Program-made: the position numbers and the translations under genes
Shown: piece by piece, positions 1-9,715 of the stretch
Position numbering within the stretch: the first letter of the stretch is position 1
Layout of the letters: each line of letters begins with the position of its first letter
The notes under the pieces: model-generated
Databases searched by the model: none
What the model was told of the DNA's origin: nothing
The model's input: the letters and a program-made list of their open reading frames with translations, nothing else
From: Sympetrum striolatum
Lineage: Eukaryota > Arthropoda > Insecta > Odonata > Libellulidae
Assembly (NCBI GenBank): GCA_947579665.1
Contig: OX388345.1
Span: 59,573,454 to 59,637,453, forward strand
DNA: 64,000 nt
Direction of reading: 5' to 3'

Positions 1-2619
1 TACACTTCAACAATGGGAACACAGGGACCATAAAGGTTGGCAACTTAGAAGATGTATTTGACCTCGTAAAACTCGGAGTTTTACAGAGATGATCCGTTTG
101 TGGTTTTGGAATATCGTGTTCAATTCATTTTATTATCTACTTCTTACCTACAAAGATATGGGTATTTCCCAACTTACTTCGTACTAATACACTACAAATA
201 ACCATAAGTCATAAAAATAAAACTTTCTACTTTATTTTCCCGTATCGACATCACAACACTAAAATTGGCATCTTAGCCATGCAGCTGTATAAATATGTAG
301 TAGTCATAATGAAGATAAATTGTAATGATAGTCGGATAGGAAATGCTTTAGTGTGTGTTAACATCTTTATTCGAGGTAGAATGCCTCATACAGCTGACCT
401 CTTTCCCCGTCCTAGGGATGATATAGGAGCGGTGAGCATAAATAATTTCGTTTTTGGGCTATGTTTGCTCGTAACTTTTACTATTCCTACTCTAATGTGT
501 CGTCGCTGCAATTATGATACGACCGAAGGGAAATATTCTGGTCATCCAATTGCTTCCTCCTGCAACCGTATCTAATACGGATCCTTCCGTATTCCATCGC
601 AACTAATAGAACTTCACTCTCGTATACATATTCCAGTTTTCTGGTCTTCGTTGGAATGATTGCTGCTTTTGATGCTGCATATACCCACCTCATTCTTTGA
701 TAGGCTGTGAAATATTCAAATTAATTCCGATTAGACTTTCCAAACGTCACATTTGAATTGGTTAGGGGTGCATAAAGATCTTGGCATTAACGCTTCAGCT
801 ATGTTGGAATATGTTATTTAAAAAGGAATATAAATTTACTCTAACATATTGGACTCTAAATTTGCGATATATCTAACTTATTTGATTATAAATAAAATCT
901 TCTATTTAGTTTAGCATCAAAAACATAAGGAATTCATTTCAGTCATTGAAATTTGATAAAAATGTGAATTTTCAGAAATACTTGTGGTAAGCTCATAAAT
1001 ATTATTATGTGATTTTTATTATAAAAATACCATTATTTAATTTCAATAGTCGTATTGTCGGCTTTATTTTCAAATAATATTGCAAATTACGAATTCAAAT
1101 TACGACATAGATTTTTAAAATCCATCCGTTTACTAAGCTAATGCTTAATCCTACTATTACTACATATCTTGTACAGTTTCATAATAAAGTTAAATCATAT
1201 ATGTAAAAAGAAACTCAAATAGTGATGTCGCTTTTATTATCATTTGTGTCGGAGGGGAATATTTTATGCGAACCGCAAAGAGAGCTTTTTCCTTACGTTT
1301 GATTATAGTCGAACCATATTTTACCTTTAACATTCTGGTTTTAATGTAATTTTCAACATTCATTCAATGTTTGCCCTACGTCACGTTATGGAAGATGGCG
1401 TCAGTAGGAGTGTTGATTTTTCAAACAGGACTAACTCAGCGGTAGTGCTGCTAAAAGGGCCACGACTGCTGATGTCATTTCGCACCTATGGAGCCAGTAT
1501 AGCCCTTTTTAACATTTTAGTCCATTTGTGTAAGTGCTTATGCCGCTATGTCCTCGAAAGTGAATAATTTATTCTGTTAAAATACTTCGATATATTTGTT
1601 GAAAAGTACTTGTAAAAAAACCTTAAGATTTAAAAGCAGTGGGGCTGTTATTTTCAACTATTATTTCTTTGAAATCAATAAATTTCACCTCTCAGTGATT
1701 AAACTTAAAAAACACCATTTATTCATCATTTAAAATTCATCACAAAGTTGTTATTACCCTATAACTTGTCACTTTCATTAGAAATATGAGATTATTGTTC
1801 ATCCTAATATTCATTTATCCCTTCGCTATTTTCCACACACAATTTTTGATAACTTTATCTCACATATGCTCTCGTTTCTTTAGTGATCGTGGTTGTCATG
1901 CTTCAACTCCACTTGACTTCGATTCAACTTTTCATTTTGGTAAAAGATATATGATGAGATTAGAGTTGAAGAGTATTTGGGTTCATCCGCTATAAACCGA
2001 GGGCTGTTTTACTTTCTAACTTGATGTTAATTTTATTTTTGTTGTATAAAAAATCCTAATTATATATAGCAAAGGTAATATAAATTATATGATATATGAA
2101 ACGATTATAAATTATGTAACCTATGAATAACACATGAAAAATAGTGTACCAAAAAAGTATTTAGACTTTTATTTATTCTTTAGATACTGGATTTAGGAAT
2201 ATGCTACTAGGGACGATAGTATATAAAATGTGAGGAAGAAGTTTTATGCCTGATATTTTTCCTTCGTCCAGAAGAGAAACAATTTAGAACAAATCCTCTT
2301 TGAAGAATGAGGATCAGTCACTACAGTCACTACAACTATACATCCAAAGTAGACTAATTTTACGCACGATAAATTTGAATTCTATTCAATTTATTAATCT
2401 AAATAGCTGTCAGATTTTAAAATTTATTTAATCCTATGATTTTATCTAAGATATATTACATGATGTGGTAGATTCATTTTTTGCAGTACCCATAAATGTT
2501 TATGATTTAGGGACACATGATTTTAGTGTTGAATGGTATTTTATGAAAATAAGCCACAATAGAGGCACGCATTCCAGTTATCAGAACAAGGTTCGACCTG
2601 GATAGAAACGTAGTCTAAT
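1..2619. other. AT-rich non-coding stretch
   Basis: No gene, RNA gene or clear element is visible. The only recognisable piece is a short fragment at 1041-1063 resembling the CAATAGCCGTATTTGTCGGC end of the repeat family at 7948-8090 and 12571-12772. Short reading frames here (for example near 280-575 and 1786-1995) have no family signature and no coding-like composition. Confidence 0.6.
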
Positions 2620-2627
2620 ATCTAGAC

Positions 2628-2901
2628 CATAGATTCCCAATAATATTTTCCGTAACCCCTTTTAATTTCCCGTAGACCCCCGAGCCTGTATTATATTGAA
2701 ATTTTTTCGAATTAATAGCTACAATTGGTTTCGATTTAATTATACTATCGGTTTAATTGGGATCTTTGGCTTCAAAAAGCTCTAAAACACTCAAAAAATT
2801 GAAAAAATCGCGGACACCTATTTTTTTCCTCCATGACATGGACCCCTTTTAAATCTGTATGTACCCCTGCGGGTCTATATGCACCACTTTGGGAACCTAT
2901 G
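2628..2901. mobile_element. hAT-like non-autonomous element A (MITE)
   Basis: This 274-bp element has imperfect terminal inverted repeats: the left end reads CATAGATTCCCAA and the reverse complement of the right end reads CATAGGTTCCCAA (12 of 13 match). Such ends resemble hAT termini. It is flanked by 8-bp sequences ATCTAGAC (2620-2627) and ATCTAGAT (2902-2909), matching at 7 of 8 positions; hAT elements make 8-bp target duplications, and the target fits the nTnnnnAn preference described for part of the superfamily. No transposase is encoded. The right-hand 8-mer is shared with the next element. Seen directly: ends and flanks. Inference: the superfamily assignment. Confidence 0.65.
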
Positions 2902-2909
2902 ATCTAGAT

Positions 2910-3343
2910 CAGGGTTGGCAAACCTTTTGACGCCAAAGTGTCATATATGATGAAGGTAAAGGGCTTGCGTGCCATAGTGGTACCAAGCCATACAGTGAAA
3001 TGATAATATATATATTTTATGAGATCAACGATAGGATTAGAATCTTCAAGTTATCTTAAGTAATCGTTTATTGCGATTACTAATGAACATTATTAATATT
3101 TATTTAAAGGCTAAAACGGCTTGTTAAATTGTTGTGGCCGGGTGGCTAGAGGAACATCCCGGGTTCGTTTCCCGGCCCTGTCAGACTTTTTTCAAGTCCG
3201 TTTTCCTTCCTATTTATTTACTGCGAAGTTTAATTTTTAAATTTAAGTATACTTAATAAACATAATGTTGTGGGAGTTCTGCGTGCCCAAATATTCTCTT
3301 GTGTGCCACTGTGGATACGCGTGCTATAGGTTCGCCACCACTG
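2910..3343. mobile_element. hAT-like non-autonomous element B, carrying a nested SINE
   Basis: This 434-bp element begins CAGGGTTGGCAAACC and its right end, reverse complemented, reads CAGTGGTGGCGAACC (12 of 15 match). It is flanked by ATCTAGAT (2902-2909) and ATCTAGAC (3344-3351), an 8-bp duplication with one mismatch. CAG-initial ends of about 15 bp and 8-bp duplications are typical of hAT elements. No transposase is present. A tRNA-headed SINE (3107-3210) lies inside it, so element B is older than that SINE. It abuts element A with nothing but the shared 8-mer between them. Confidence 0.7.
3107..3210 (+). mobile_element. tRNA-headed SINE, family 2, nested in hAT-like element B
   Basis: A tRNA-like head with a B box (GGGTTCGTTTCCCGG) leads into a family-specific hairpin, CAGACTTTTTTCAAGTCCG, and a short pyrimidine end. 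The identical 10-bp sequence TATTTATTTA sits immediately outside both ends (3097-3106 and 3211-3220), consistent with a target-site duplication although the sequence is low in complexity. Related copies lie at 9645-9704, 33799-33845 and 46873-46980. The element codes for nothing and would depend on a partner LINE. There is no ATT tail, unlike SINE family 1. Confidence 0.6.
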
Positions 3344-3419
3344 ATCTAGACCTAGAGATTGTTCACCCAAAACAAGTAGAATCAAAATCATACTTCCATT
3401 TTTAAGCAGAAGCGAACCT

Positions 3420-4260
3420 TTAGTATTTGCGGTCCCTCCTGCGTATACACGAAATCACATCCATAATAACATGCACAGACTGCGTCCCTCAACCGCGCGT
3501 ATGCATTAAAATTTCGTGTCAATCGATGCGTTCGAATCCCCGTTTCAATCTCTTCTTCTCCCCTAGAGGCGAAAGTATTACGGGGGGTAGTTGTCGGAAC
3601 AAAAGCGAATCAGCGACAGGGGAGCGAGGGAATCCCGCTCGAGGACCAAAAAATATGGAGAATTTCGGTGCCGTTTTTACCTCTCCAGCAGCGGCGTAAC
3701 CTTTTTGGTTTTCGTTTAAAGCGCCGGCAAGCAAACGTCCGGCATTGTCCTCCCCTATTGTTGCTTTGACGGAAATGGCGTCCGATGTCGTTTGTCATTT
3801 ACTCCAGAGTCTCTGCGTAAGCATATTGTTTACGAGATTTTTTCCCAGCGTCGCTCGGAAGAGGTGGACTAACGTGGTTAATATCGCGAATTCAGTCGCA
3901 CGTAATTTAGTGGAAACCCTCTTCTTTTATTTGGAGTTGCCGCTTTCCGCCGCCGGTGCGCTACGGTCGAGGGCAGAGATGTTTTTAAAATTCCTGTGTC
4001 GGGATGTTAAAATGTAATTCTCTTCATATACAGCGGCGGACATTGTGTAATATTCCTGCAAGGCTAATGCAAGCAGACGAAGAGTTAGAGATTTTATTCG
4101 ATGAGCTGTTTTTCCTTTGTGCGGCTTTCAAAGATCAAGTTCTTTCGAAGTGTCCTAATTTGCATGTTACGGACATTTTTACGTCGGGTTCATACTTTAT
4201 TTGCTTACCGAAGTACGGAGAGATGGAAGTCTCGGTGAAAAACATCGTCGTTACTTGAAA
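3420..4260. other. GC/CpG-richer island, no gene assigned
   Basis: Composition changes abruptly here to higher GC with many CpG and with pyrimidine-rich runs, giving overlapping chance reading frames of 60-90 codons on both strands. I recognise no protein family in any of them. The flanks return at once to AT-rich sequence. Similar islands recur across the window. Confidence 0.4.
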
Positions 4261-5193
4261 TTTAAAAACTTTTCGCATGTTAACCTTTTATCTTCTAAAT
4301 ATCTCCTCTTTTAATTTTGAGAAAGCCGAGTTAATGAGTAATTAAACATTTTTATATAAATTTTCACGCGTTTTTCTAATCTGATCACTTGTTTCTTCGT
4401 TATTTCTATTTATTCTTTTTCTTTACAATATTACTTTTTACAATATTATTTAATAGTTTATTTTGATATCGTGTGGTATTAAGATCAATGACTTTTTAAT
4501 TTACCCGAGATCATATTCATTAAATCCTTTTGCCTGGCTCAAATGCTGCTTAAGTTTGTAAATATATTTTATAGTAGCTGATTACTGTAATTATTTAATC
4601 TCGCCAAGATTTTCACGTAGAAGGTCATATTTATAATTTTCTGGTTCCAATTTTTTATAAATTAAGTATTTTCATTTTCCTTTTGAGGCAGAATAAAGAA
4701 AAAATATATCTTCATTTTTCATTTTTTTCTCTACCTTGTCCATGGACGTGATCATATGAATAGTAGTGAGCTAGTGTAATGCATTAAATATTGGTGAAGT
4801 ATAATTAAATTCTATGAAAAGTTTTGAAATCAAAGGCTAACCATTAGTATCTTTATCTAACTTACTATACTTCATTTGCTTTTCAAAATGCAATCGTTGT
4901 TTATAGCCGAAGGATTATTTAATCATTTAACTATATGAGCATTCTTTAGTTTGATTTCTTTTCACATATAATTTCATTATAATTTTTTGTTGTAGAGAAC
5001 CTTTACAACCACAATTGAAGTTTCACATTTCAACTGTATTTATTTCTGTAAAAATGTCGTTGTGTTCATCAAGAAATGTTTTTTGAGGATCATAATTTTT
5101 ACGTTAATTCCATTTACAGTTATAGAAGCTGTGAATTGGAAAACGGGAAATACCAGTCTACAGAGTAAAAAAAAAAAATAAATAGTGATTGCT
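4261..5193. other. AT-rich non-coding stretch
   Basis: Low-GC sequence with a poly-A run near 5167-5180 and no element ends, coding signature or RNA gene that I could find. It borders the 3' tail of the minus-strand LINE. Confidence 0.5.
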
Positions 5194-7283
5194 TGTATAT
5201 AATAATAATAATAATAATAATAAATCGTCTTTATTTGGGCGAGATTGAGACTAAAAAGTCTCTTCTTCCATCTAACCCATCGTCATTAAATATGAAATTA
5301 GAAGAAGAAAAAATTAGAAGAATTGTGGATATAAAAACCTAAGAGATTCTTAGGAAAGAAAATCCACTGCAGGAAAACACCAACGAGGAAGGGGGGTGTG
5401 AAAAACCTGCGCAAACCTACCGATAGTAATAGCTAAAAGATAAGAGAAGAGAAAAACATTCAAAAATAAATAAATACACTACCAATAAGTACTTACATGC
5501 GATACATAAATAAGAATCAGTTAACATTTAAACAGAGATAGCAATATACAAATGTAACATAAAAAACAAGATAGAAAAACAAGGAAAACGTACATTATCA
5601 GGAAAAATAAAAGAATATTATAAAAAAACAGTATCAAAATAATGCATACAGTATGTACTAGTCAAAATTTTATATAACATTGACATTTAGGTAAGTAAGG
5701 AAAAAATAGAAAAAATAATAAATAAAATTTAAAAAAATAAACAGATGAGAATTATTAGGTATAAAGACATAGAAAGCATCGTATGCGTTGAGAGGAAGAG
5801 CAGGAGCAACATCAGTATGTATGGAATAGAGGAGATTTCTTTTCATTGCTGATTGCATTGCTGCATTTCGTGTCAGAGCATTTATAGGAAAGATTTAAGC
5901 AAGGATAGAGGAGTAAAATAAGGTGATTCAGTGAATGCATATTGAAAGAAAGGAGTAGTGTTGCTTTTTAATTCGGAAGTCTATCTAGCTGAAGGTCATC
6001 AAGGCACTTTCTCTTGAAAGAATGAGAGGACACAGAGAGTTTGATATTAGCCGGAAGAGAATTCCATAGCTTGCTTGCAGTTACGATATAAGAGTTGTGG
6101 AATGTTTCAGTTCGGTGGTGAGGGATAAGTAGTTTTTTGCATCCTCGTGTGTTACGGTTATGTACTGAATCAAAACTTACAAATTCGTTTGCGATGTATT
6201 CGGGAGTATGTGTGTGTAGGATGTTGTAGAATGAACAAAGAATGTGTAGCTTTCTGCGAGAATCTAACTTCAACAAGCCTAATTTATTGTATGATTCAGA
6301 TATATGGTCGTATTTTCTTAAATTAAAAATGAATCTCACAGCTGCATTCTGAGCTCGTTGTAGTTTAAGAGTTAGTTCACCGGACAAGTCTTGGTAGATA
6401 ATGTCTCCATAATCAAAGTGAGGCATAATTAGAGACTTCACAAGCTGTGCTTTCAGAGAAGAAGGGAGGAAATATCCTAAGCGCCTGAGATTTTGAAGGG
6501 ACATATATACTTTCTTACAAATATTTGTTACTTGCTGCGACCATTGCAGATTTTCATTTATGAAAAGGCCAAGATTATTTACTGAATTACTCAACGGGAT
6601 TTGAAATCCGTTTAAGGTGGGCTTGGGAATCATATCGATATTTAAATTCTTTAAAAGTTTAGGATTGCCAATGATAATGGCTTGCGATTTAGTTGGGTTA
6701 ACGGCAATGAAATTATTTCTGCTCCATTCGTTTATTAAAGCTAGATCTTGGTTTAACAAATTCATTGACTGAGGAAGATCTGTTGAGCTGGAGTCTAAAT
6801 AGATCTGTAAATCATCGGCATATAAATGATACTTGCTGTATCTGATGACTTGCGGACAATCATTGATATAAAGGGAGAATAGCAAAGGACCTAGTATAGA
6901 ACCTTGAGGTAGACCACGATCAATCTGTAACCATGAGGAAGAGGAATCTTGAGATATAACTTTTTGGTGTCGCTCGTAAAGGTAGGATGAAAACCAGTCG
7001 GTAGATAATGTAGAGAAGCCGATATCACGCAGTTTCGCTATCATAATTACCACATCAATAGAGTCAAAGGCTTTACTAAAATCAAGAAGAATTAGAGAAG
7101 TTAATTTTGTATTGTCAATGGATCTTCTAATATCATCAGTGACTTTCACTAAAGCCGTAGAGGTACTGTGACCTTTGCGGAAGCCCGATTGTAAGGTGTT
7201 AAGAATTGAATTTTGACTAAGAAATTCGGTTACCTGGCCATGTACTAGCTTCTCTAAGACTTTGCTTAGAGATATACAACGTA
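5194..7283 (-). mobile_element. 5'-truncated CR1/Jockey-group non-LTR retrotransposon (LINE)
   Basis: On the minus strand this element runs from within its reverse-transcriptase domain (about 7283) through a stop at 5968 and a 3' untranslated region of about 770 bp, ending in a stem-loop (GAGACT...AGTCTC), a GCCCAAATAAAGACG box and an ATT-repeat tail (5194-5222 on the plus strand). A microsatellite-like tail plus a conserved 3' stem-loop is typical of CR1/L2-type LINEs. The first reading frame and the endonuclease are missing. I could not identify a convincing target-site duplication. Two more 3' ends of this family lie at 34137-34304 and 56888-57029. Confidence 0.9.
5201..5283 (-). promoter_or_regulatory. 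LINE 3' recognition stem-loop and ATT tail
   Basis: Read on the minus strand, the last 80 bases carry a perfect 6-bp stem GAGACT/AGTCTC with a 4-base loop, then CTCGCCCAAATAAAGACG, then ATT repeats. In CR1/L2-type LINEs the reverse transcriptase recognises such 3' structures to start copying. The same arrangement, with other stem sequences, ends the SINE at 29340-29597 and the LINE relic at 51840-52684. Confidence 0.6.
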
Positions 7284-7296
7284 TACGCATACGCAT
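5968..7296 (-). CDS. LINE reverse transcriptase, N-terminally truncated
   Basis: A 442-residue frame encodes the polymerase that copies LINE RNA into DNA at the target site. Visible RT motifs, in order: SKVLEKLVHGQVTEF (about 11-25), LQSGFRKGHSTSTALV (35-50), the metal-binding LLDFSKAFDSID (70-81), GLPQGSILGPLLF (128-140) and the catalytic YADD (159-162), followed by the thumb and a C-terminal tail with the ASKLWNSLP signature (about 407-415). It has no internal stop. The first eight or so residues, including the annotated methionine, come from flanking DNA: homology begins at about ISLSKVLEKL, so the true start and the apurinic-type endonuclease are absent. The intact frame suggests a fairly recent insertion, dead on arrival through 5' truncation. 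Clade placement (CR1/Daphne-like versus Jockey-like) is inference. Confidence 0.9.
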   Translation of the reverse strand: MRMRIRCISLSKVLEKLVHGQVTEFLSQNSILNTLQSGFRKGHSTSTALVKVTDDIRRSIDNTKLTSLILLDFSKAFDSIDVVIMIAKLRDIGFSTLSTDWFSSYLYERHQKVISQDSSSSWLQIDRGLPQGSILGPLLFSLYINDCPQVIRYSKYHLYADDLQIYLDSSSTDLPQSMNLLNQDLALINEWSRNNFIAVNPTKSQAIIIGNPKLLKNLNIDMIPKPTLNGFQIPLSNSVNNLGLFINENLQWSQQVTNICKKVYMSLQNLRRLGYFLPSSLKAQLVKSLIMPHFDYGDIIYQDLSGELTLKLQRAQNAAVRFIFNLRKYDHISESYNKLGLLKLDSRRKLHILCSFYNILHTHTPEYIANEFVSFDSVHNRNTRGCKKLLIPHHRTETFHNSYIVTASKLWNSLPANIKLSVSSHSFKRKCLDDLQLDRLPN

Positions 7297-7947
7297 TTTG
7301 AACGCATACTTTGTACACGTTTAAAAAATATACCACATCGATCTTCAATATAGAAATATTTTGTTTATAAGCTAATTTTTGGCATTTAAATTGTAGATGC
7401 CGAATATTTGATTCCGCTTAGCGTGGCTAAGTAATAATTCTAAATATTCTGGAGCAATAGCGGGTTTCTTGTCAATTTTCCTTGAAATGCATGCATTTTT
7501 GACGCGGATTGGATAATAGCTTTCAATGTTCTTCTTACATGACCCTCGGAAGTGAAAGATGTAACGATCTTTTGAGGGGGCTTAAGGAGAATGACCTACT
7601 TTAAGTTAGGTCAATGGTGAATGACGTGATTACGCAAGGGTGTACCATTGAAATCTCTGCAAATCATCTTATACCGCTATAAAACTATTATTAACATTAC
7701 ACTCAATATCTATGTCACTATCTCAATTATGTCATCTCTTTCATTAGTAATGAGTAATGGGCATGTTGGAGGTATTATAGTTCGAACTTCATCTTATGTA
7801 ATTTAGCGATGCTAAGGTCACAAGAAAGTTACAATCCAGAAACTACAATCCTAAAAAATAATAGTTTACAAAATATCTAGAAATTGTACCTTCTTCCTGA
7901 AACAAACTAAAATACGTTTTCTAAATACTTTGTAAACTTCAATATTA
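7297..7947. other. AT-rich non-coding stretch
   Basis: Nothing recognisable: no element ends, no RNA gene and no coding signal. Confidence 0.5.
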
Positions 7948-8090
7948 GAGGTTAAATTTCCAATAGCCGTATTTGTCGGCTTTTCTCGACTCATTCACCG
8001 GTATTCGGAGAAAACAAGAAAGGAATGACGTACTTTTAAAATAACGAAAGCGCTTTTCGAGAGCCAAGCTACCTTCGTCAGGGGTAATAA
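7948..8090 (-). repeat. Hammerhead-bearing dispersed repeat, copy 1
   Basis: Read on the minus strand, the repeat starts with a hammerhead-like core (8046-8081) and runs to an end reading CCGACAAATACGGCTATT, which can itself form a small GCCG/CGGC hairpin. A second copy lies at 12571-12772, sharing both ends and the ACCGGTGAATGAG block in the middle; a fragment of the terminal sequence occurs at 1041-1063. No protein is encoded. Type I hammerheads with tiny helix III are known from Penelope-like retroelements and animal retrozymes, so this may be a piece of such an element; that link is inference. Confidence 0.6.
8046..8081 (-). ncRNA. Hammerhead-ribozyme-like core (type I, minimal helix III)
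   Basis: On the minus strand: CTGACGA (consensus CUGANGA), a stem II pairing roughly GGTAGC with GCTCTC (one mismatch, one G-U), then GAAA, a palindromic loopless stem III (AAGCGCTT) and the cleavage triplet UUC (form NUH). All core positions I can check are conserved. Helix I is weak by eye, only a few pairs between the bases before CTGACGA and those after the cleavage site, so activity is doubtful without partner strands or dimerisation. Confidence 0.45.
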
Positions 8091-9633
8091 AATAAATTAT
8101 TTATTAGTATTATTGCCTATTGGAGATTAAGAACCCCTAATTCATTGACAGCAGTGTTCCAAATTTTTGTTCTTTACATACTTAAATATGTTATCAGAAT
8201 TCATTGATATTTAATTAAGTCCAATTCATAGATAGGTATGCTGTGCATATTATTAATCTCAGATTACCTTCTCACTGAAAATTATGTTTTCCTGATCATT
8301 TTTTTTTTGCTGTTTTTATTGTCGATGAAATATTTCGATTATGTCAATCGCGCATATTACGAAGGAATTTTGTTGAATATCAGGAATATCCTTAGTTCTA
8401 AAATGACCTAAAATGCAAAATAGGGATGTGGCAAAGCGTAGATCAGCGTCAGCGTATTTCGTAACATAACCAAATTGAAGGAAATTTGGAGGTAGGGAGG
8501 GCCTGGTTATTGGGGGGGTATTTGTTGCCTTTGGAAAGAGGGAGGATAGACGCCTCTTTCCGGGTCGTTTAACTATGAGTTCCTGAATTGGACATTTCGG
8601 AAGACTTCGTTGGATAGGGAGAGAATTTTATGGGCGGCATAAGAAGGCTGAAGTGAAGTAACACGCAATTTCTGAATAAAGGCGGCGTGCGGGTGACGAT
8701 TCATATATTACACCCGCCTTTTGTGAGCCGCGATCTCCCGCGAATTCGTCTCAAAGAACCTCGTTCCAAAGGCGCACATTATCGTAACTTTTGAGTGACC
8801 TACGGGAAAACTACCTGATAAGTTGCTCGCGCCTTGCGAGCTTTCTTGGCGTGAATGGAAGTCTTACGTCCGGGGACGGAAAAATCCCTTTGGGGAAGGA
8901 AGAAATGCGAGATCGGGTATCGTGGATAATTAATGGGGAATGAATCAACGGAATGACTTCTCCGAGATCTCCGCCATCGAGGATTAATCCGACACCAACT
9001 TTGGGCCCTCCTTTGTGGGAGGGAAAGAAAAAACGCAAAAGTTCGTCGCGAGTTGTATGACTGTGCCCTCTCAGACGGTTCTGAGTAATACAAGAGTTGT
9101 AACTTTGTTGAACAGAATACTGCGGTTCTCTTTCGAGCAAAGTTTGCATGTAATTTTGATGAAAAAAGTTTAATATTGGGTATAAACCTGAGGAAATGAC
9201 AATCTTCAGCATCATTAAAATATTACGGGTGACAAAAGTTGATTAAAATTGTTTAGAAAGAATTATTTACACACGTAACCTCGCTGAAACCTCAATCTTC
9301 AAAAAATGGATGCATTATCAATGCATTTTCTACAAATTTTTAAATGAAATTATATTACACAAGTGTGAATTATTTTATTAGTATTCTTTTTGAATACCAG
9401 TTTGGCTACTTTTTATTTATGTTGTTATTTTCAAGTTTACTCTATTTTTTTATCCTGTTCTTGTCAATGAATGTTAGGCTTTTAAGCTCCTTTTTCTTCG
9501 ATATATCCTTTTATTTTCGTGTAGCAATTTAAAATAGTGAAATGAATTAAGGAAAGTGAATGAACATTGACTAATAAATATACTAACGCCACCCGAAATA
9601 ACGACCAATGTCAATGCATCATACTTTTTAAAA
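8091..9633. other. AT-rich sequence with a GC/CpG-richer island
   Basis: About 8450-9070 is an island of higher GC with many CpG; overlapping chance frames of about 97 and 134 codons on the minus strand (8800-9215) share it and show no recognisable family. The remainder is plain AT-rich DNA. Confidence 0.4.
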
Positions 9634-9644
9634 TAACTCTTCTT

Positions 9645-9704
9645 CCCAAGGGAAAACGGACTTGAAAAAAGTCTGACAGGGCAATCACCTCAACCCTTTC
9701 CTTG
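9645..9704 (-). mobile_element. SINE family 2, short 60-bp copy with perfect target duplication
   Basis: Only 60 bp long, this minus-strand insertion contains the family hairpin (CAGACTTTTTTCAAGTCCG) and ends TTTTCCCTTGGG. It is bracketed by a perfect 11-bp direct repeat, TAACTCTTCTT, at 9634-9644 and 9705-9715. That pins down both ends of a retroposition event and shows the family's 3' end lacks a poly-A or ATT tail. It is probably 5'-truncated, having lost the tRNA-like head seen at 3107-3210 and 46873-46980. Confidence 0.7.
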
Positions 9705-9715
9705 TAACTCTTCTT

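Noticed and set aside
8811..9215. 134-codon minus frame
   Set aside because: Overlaps another frame in the same island and shows no family signature.
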